Positions 59,808 to 64,000 of a stretch of 64,000 nt of DNA are shown here, in pieces; the stretch's first letter is position 1, and each line of letters begins with the position of its first letter. The notes below the pieces were generated by a model. That model had not been told where the DNA came from. It was given only the letters and a program-made list of their open reading frames with translations, and ran no database searches. Source of the stretch: Cerrena zonata. Taxonomy: Eukaryota; Basidiomycota; Agaricomycetes; Polyporales; Cerrenaceae. The stretch covers positions 558,001 to 622,000 of the forward strand of contig JASBNA010000002.1 of the NCBI GenBank assembly GCA_038087015.1. The letters run 5' to 3'. Made by a program: the position numbers and the translations under genes.

Positions 59808-60642
59808 ATGTCTATCGAAAACTCAGAAACACCGTCGGCACCAGCCATCTTTGATTCGCTTCCGTATTATGATAATGACTTGGAAAGAGACCCTAGCCTA
59901 AAGGAAAAGGCTGAAAAGTTGATTGCTCGAGAGGTTCAGTCACAAAGTGCTTTCCATCCTCGAGTACCTCCACCAGTTGAACTATTCTCTGTTCGTGCGC
60001 GACATACTTCCCCTTTGTGTTTGAATTTAACTAATGCTTTTCTATTAGAAAAACCCGTTGCTTCAGGCTGAACTTGCGCGAGTGGAAGCGCGTCAGCCAT
60101 TACCTCCCCTTGATACTACTCGCTACCAACTTCCCGGACCCACCTCTGTACCTGCTACAGAAGAGCAATGGAAGGCAGCATTGGATAATGCCCATGCACA
60201 AATTGAACATCAGAGACTACGGTTCGTCTGCACTCCCTTCGTATCTGTATCTACGAATCGTTTTGACAATGTTTCTTGTAAAGGCACTCAAACATTGCGT
60301 TACTTCAAAACTACGGTGCTAATGCATGGCGGATACAGAACCATCTCTTAGAGGCCACTGCAAAGAACCTGGAGAAGTCACTAGAGGAGCTTAAAGAGCT
60401 TACGACCGAAGTGAACCGAGATAGAAAGAACACACAAGTAAGCCTCCGTATAACTCCTCGCAGTTCGGTCATTCTTACATTTCCCGCAGACTCGGATCGG
60501 AAACCAATTAACAACATTGGAAACCCGATGGACAGAACTCATTTCAAGTGTACTACAGATTGAAATGGCCAATGTCGCGCTAGAGGGAGAGATCGATAGG
60601 TTGGGTAAGAGGGAAGCTGATCTAGCTGCTGCCACCTTGTAG
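59808..60642 (+). CDS. Pre-mRNA splicing factor SPF27 (BCAS2 family)
   Basis: Component of the Prp19/NTC complex that activates the spliceosome. Four exons (59808-59990, 60049-60221, 60284-60437, 60490-60642) encode 220 residues. Family blocks: FDSLPYYDNDLERDPSLKEK, AEKLIAREVQSQ near the N-terminus; KNPLLQAELARVEARQPLPP with LDTTRYQLPGPT; then the long coiled coil beginning ALLQNYGANAWRIQNHLLEA and continuing ELKELTTEVNRDRKNTQTRI, ending with ETRWTELISSVLQIEMANVA. The start ATG gives MSIENSETPSAPAIFD. Length and phases are normal. The head-to-head partner is the complex I subunit. Confidence 0.94.
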
Positions 60643-60848
60643 ACCACGGACTGTATTGTATCATTGTATTCTTCCGCTATTCGTCTCATTAATCGGCACT
60701 TGATACTCTGCTCAACAAAACCTGTGATTGACAGGACGGTCTATATTATTGATCTTTATTACACTAGGCTGCAAAAACCACGACGTATTCTATTTGTGTG
60801 ACAAGTCCAGGGATGAAGGAAGAAGGATGAACTCCAATGGATAGGAAA

Positions 60849-61838
60849 CTATGTGAAGCAATTTCCGTACGCCGACGGGGGGAGACAGCATGGCCAAGAA
60901 CCAGACTTGATGGTATCTTCCCAAAGCGCCTCACAAGACCGAAACAAATCCAGAGCTGCTCGGGCTTCTTCGACCTATACATACAATTTTAGCGAGGACT
61001 TCGTCTATAAAGCCAGATGGCTTACAGCAACCTCTCCGTTGAGCCCGATATAGTGACCCATGAGTCGTTGAACCAAAGTTTCCAGCGGGACCATAAAACT
61101 TGGTTTAACCTTCAAACTCTTCCTGAATGGCATGAAGAGTGCCGTATCTCGAGTCTCTAGTGCAGGATGCGAAATGCCAAAGACCTATATATAGTGGTTA
61201 GTGCGCGTTTTCATGATACACTCCTATACGTACTGATAGGAATTTCCACAGCGCATATCCTACTAGAATTTTGTCTTTTATTATACCAGCTACATGACGC
61301 TGCACGTCTTCAAATGTGGGTGCTATATTGACCAGGACTTGTGAGTACGTTGGTTTATACGTCATTGCTACCTCTCATTACCTGCACCTAGATGAACTGG
61401 TCGTATCCCGGTTTTTTCTGTTCGATAGTCGGTGACATACTGTCTGTCTCGCGAATCAGTCTTGGAGTTTTGAATGTCGAGATATAGGGTACTCACGTTG
61501 GTCGGATAAAGGTATCAAGGACGACATTACCCCGGTAGTCCGTGATGAGAACACGACTAGCTACTGTTATGGAATTCTCTCTTATACTCTGCCATCACTT
61601 GGAAGACTCACGCTACCATTGGCAATTGACTCGCGCCGCCATAATGCACAACTTGCGCAGCGACGGCAAGATAACTGGAGTTTGGCATCAGTTTCCTGAG
61701 GACGTGAACGTGCGCTATACATGCTCACTTGGAAGACGGGAAATGTTTTCCAGATCGTCGCATTGGGAGAGGGGTATAAGAGAACAACGACCTCCCCTCA
61801 GTACTTGATCCCGAACTCGAGTTTGACGATGGTGCCAT
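60849..61838 (-). CDS. REX4-like 3'-5' exonuclease fold with substituted catalytic residues
   Basis: Exons on the minus strand read MAPSSNSSSGSTHVHVLRKL, SYLAVAAQVVHYGGASQLPM (about 61615-61715), SRVLITDYRGNVVLDTFIRP, TQYVTDYRTEKTGIRPVHL, NIAPTFEDVQRHVAGIIKDK + ILVGYALWKFLS, VFGISHPALETRDTALFMPF + RKSLK, and VEEARAALDLFRSCEALWED before the stop at 60849. Order and spacing follow REX4/ISG20-type RNase (YLALDCEMVG, ARVSIVNYHG, DYRT..SGI, APTF..VQ, ILVGHAL..D, LSHPALDTRDTALY, EDARAAL). However, the first motif has A-A-Q where D-C-E is expected, the second has Y and F for His and Asp, the His before the last motif is missing and the last Asp is Glu. A pseudo-nuclease is inferred. The junction near 61600 is unresolved: a 31-nt intron or an indel. 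Confidence 0.7.
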
Positions 61839-62786
61839 GGCTTATGATATGTATAGACGGTAGCGGCGTGTGGGGGAATGAAATCAACCCCTGCGGTGGT
61901 GATTTTATACATGGCGAGCTCTCCAAGTCTCGACTCTCAAGCAACTTGAAAGTGGGCAGAAGTGGAATGGAGCGAGTAACGTCTCTTCCTTTAGAACGTC
62001 TATCGTTATAAAAGTGCTTCGATAAAGAGAGACTGACCGCGTTGTGCATCAAATTCTCCGACATCGCATGAAAGGCATGAAAGAAGCTCGGCCACGGTGG
62101 AGTCGGAGGAGGAAGCCTGCTTTTAACTTTGTATGTTAATTAGTGACTTTTGAAGGGCCGGAGTCATCGGAAGTGGTTCATGAACCGTTGCCATTATAGC
62201 GCCACGAAGCGACTTGGGGACGCATGTAGATACTACAAACAATGGAGATAAGTCTGGGCTGATAAATGTATGTAATGTCCCGAAATAGAGCATGTCACGG
62301 AGTCGAAGTAAAACGGACAGCCAGAGAGCTTTGGAAGGTTGTTCCTTCTTTCACTGGCAAATGGACTCATCATTCATGTGCAACATGAATACAGTTCTGA
62401 ACAAATAAATCACAGATCTCAACAGTAGTTTAGCAAAGATGCAAGAGAAGCGGGTCCGACATGGGCGAAGAAAGTGTTTGACTTGACAGACACCTGGATC
62501 GGGGGCCACTCCTGGGCATCCGAGGGTCCGAAAGATAGTGAAGGGCTCATCTTTTCCTCTTTAGGTGCCTTCGTGGCCATCTTGACATGAGACCTTCGTG
62601 GTTATCCCCATAACCCAGATCTGACTCGGGAAATGAACGCAAATCTACACTATTCAAATTCGAACGAGAGTTCTTGATGTCGTTCGATCCTGTCTGAGTC
62701 GTCGCGGGAGAAGCTACAATCCTTGGTCATTTTCTACATAATACATAGTTTGTTTGAAGTCCGTTCTATAACAAGAGCAATGGTTG
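61839..62786. other. Intergenic, no supported gene
   Basis: 948 bases between the REX4-like start and the biotin synthase stop, both on the minus strand. Only short ORFs. It presumably holds the REX4-like promoter and a 3' UTR. Confidence 0.45.
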
Positions 62787-64000
62787 TCACAGAACCTGCT
62801 GTGCTGACAAAGACTCCGAAGAGGTCTTAGTTTCTGAGGCTGCTTGAACCTCCAACAATCTAGCTCCTTCTTTCCGTGCAACGTCGACTTGCTCAAAGCT
62901 ACGCATTCCCGTCAATCCCCAGCGTGTCATCATAGCCTTATCTTCGTCCCAAGGCGAGCCTAAACAGGAAGTTCAAGTCGGGAAAGAATAGACAACGACC
63001 GCAATAGTTCCACTTACAAGGTGTGGTCAACATTTGTTCACCAGTAAACACCGCGTTAGCTCCAGCCATGAAGCACATCGCTTGTTGAGTCTCGTCAAGT
63101 GTCTGTCGTCCCGCAGCCAAGCGGATTATAGTCTTGGGCATCACAACTCGCGCTGTAGCAATGGTTCGCAAAAGTGTTTGATGTTTTACGGGCTTAAACG
63201 TGGTTCAGTCCGACATGCCCGCCAAATCTGACATGAAATAAACTCACCTCGTTATCTTCGAGTGGTGTACCTTTGATAGGAACCAGGGCGTTGACAGGGA
63301 ATGATTCAGGGTGCTCTGGCATGCTACGACTGGGTCAGTTTCATGCTTCCTGGATGTCACTGTTTTTCACGTACTTCGACACTTCGTAGATGAGGCCGAC
63401 GCGGTCTTCATCCGATTCACCAAGGCCTAGAATACCACCGGAGCACACACTGATTCCGGCATCTTGAACGTTGGCGATGGTGTTCAATCGGTCATCGTAC
63501 GATCGTGAAGTGATAACCTAATAGCTTAAATGAGCCATCACGCACTATGTTTGTGGACATCGGGAAACTTACCTTGGGGTAGAATTCACGTGAAGTATCC
63601 AAGTTGTGGTTGTAAGCGGTCAATCCGCTGGGGGGAAACTGAGATCAGAAAGGAAATGCGATGACCTAATGGGAATACTTACGCTTCCTTCAACTGCCTT
63701 GCCTGATCTGCTGACAACATACCCAAGGTGGTGCAGACCTCCATCCCCATACCACGGACTTCGCGAACCATCGTAAGGATTCTCTCGAACCCTCGCTTTC
63801 GTCCTGCAAGATCTCTCCAGGCGGCACCCATACAGAAACGGGTGCTACCGTTTTCTTTTGCCTTACGTGCGGCTTCAAGAACAGGCTCTATTTCCACCAG
63901 CCGTGAGGCCTTGGTAGGGGTAGAATAACGTGATGATTGAGAACAGTAAGAGCCTGATGGTATTATCGTGAACATCAGGAGATACAATGTTAAATAAATT
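62787..64000 (-). CDS. BIO2: Biotin synthase, C-terminal part (runs off the right edge)
   Basis: Radical-SAM, iron-sulfur enzyme that inserts sulfur into dethiobiotin, in mitochondria. The visible exons start inside the SAM cluster motif ([20 protein letters not shown]; the Cys before Ser-Gln belongs to CxxxCxxC) and continue [116 protein letters not shown] and [19 protein letters not shown], ending in a Ser/Gln-rich tail ([16 protein letters not shown]) at the stop at 62787. Conserved Cys in the fourth and fifth blocks and the Arg of IRLAAGR (2Fe-2S ligands) are present. The N-terminal third lies outside the window. Confidence 0.96.

Noticed and set aside
1..64000. tRNA, rRNA and CRISPR-like features
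   Set aside because: I looked by eye for T-loop-like GGTTCRANNC sequences with a matching acceptor stem and for spaced direct repeats. Candidates such as CCAGTTCGAGCCCC near 44852 lack a cloverleaf; a tRNAscan run would be decisive.

Overview
The window is nuclear DNA from a filamentous fungus, most likely an Agaricomycete (Basidiomycota). The evidence is many short spliceosomal introns (mostly 50-65 nt, GT...AG, often CTNAC-like branch sites), compact genes on both strands, Agaricomycete-type BTB and Ras proteins, and long Ser/Pro-rich proteins. I rebuilt exon structures by hand from splice signals, reading phase and conserved protein motifs. No virus, plasmid, phage, CRISPR array, rRNA or tRNA was seen.

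Layout. 1-9.5 kb: 5' part of proteasome activator BLM10, an RXT2-like Rpd3L subunit, and a large disordered protein. 9.8-20.7 kb: succinate-CoA ligase beta (LSC2), a DinB-like protein, class I histone deacetylase (RPD3), peptidyl-tRNA hydrolase 2, DEAD-box helicase HAS1 and POM33/TMEM33. 21-28 kb: a 97-aa membrane protein, the SNARE BET1, a UPF0658 Golgi protein and a TMEM53-like hydrolase. 28.3-28.6 kb: a MITE with 33-bp terminal inverted repeats. 28.8-40 kb: an unknown gene whose first exon resembles that of ULP1, then SAGA subunit SGF11, a CBS/PB1 protein, the SUMO protease ULP1 and a Yippee protein. 40-48.3 kb: a gene-poor stretch with one 99-aa gene and one unresolved membrane-protein candidate. 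48.3-64 kb: Ras GTPase, BTB protein, PXMP4, chromodomain protein, MTC1, complex I 30-kDa subunit (NDUFS3), splicing factor SPF27, a REX4-like protein that has lost its nuclease residues, and biotin synthase (cut by the window edge).

There is no operon logic, but functions recur. Chromatin regulation is represented by RXT2, RPD3, SGF11 and the chromodomain protein; SUMO by ULP1; mitochondria by LSC2, NDUFS3 and PTH2; membrane traffic by BET1, UPF0658 and POM33. Several gene pairs share divergent promoters of 120-600 bp.

The most notable observations are: (i) microexons of 2 nt (Ras), 6 nt (PTH2) and 11 nt (SGF11); (ii) a REX4-like protein in which every DEDDh catalytic position is replaced or missing; (iii) an orphan gene sharing the ULP1 first-exon module and splice phase; (iv) single-base frame breaks in otherwise intact housekeeping genes, concentrated at 7-20.6 kb and often at homopolymers, which look more like assembly errors than pseudogenes. 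I found no clearly new multi-gene system. Splice coordinates are hand-derived and may be off by 1-2 bases.
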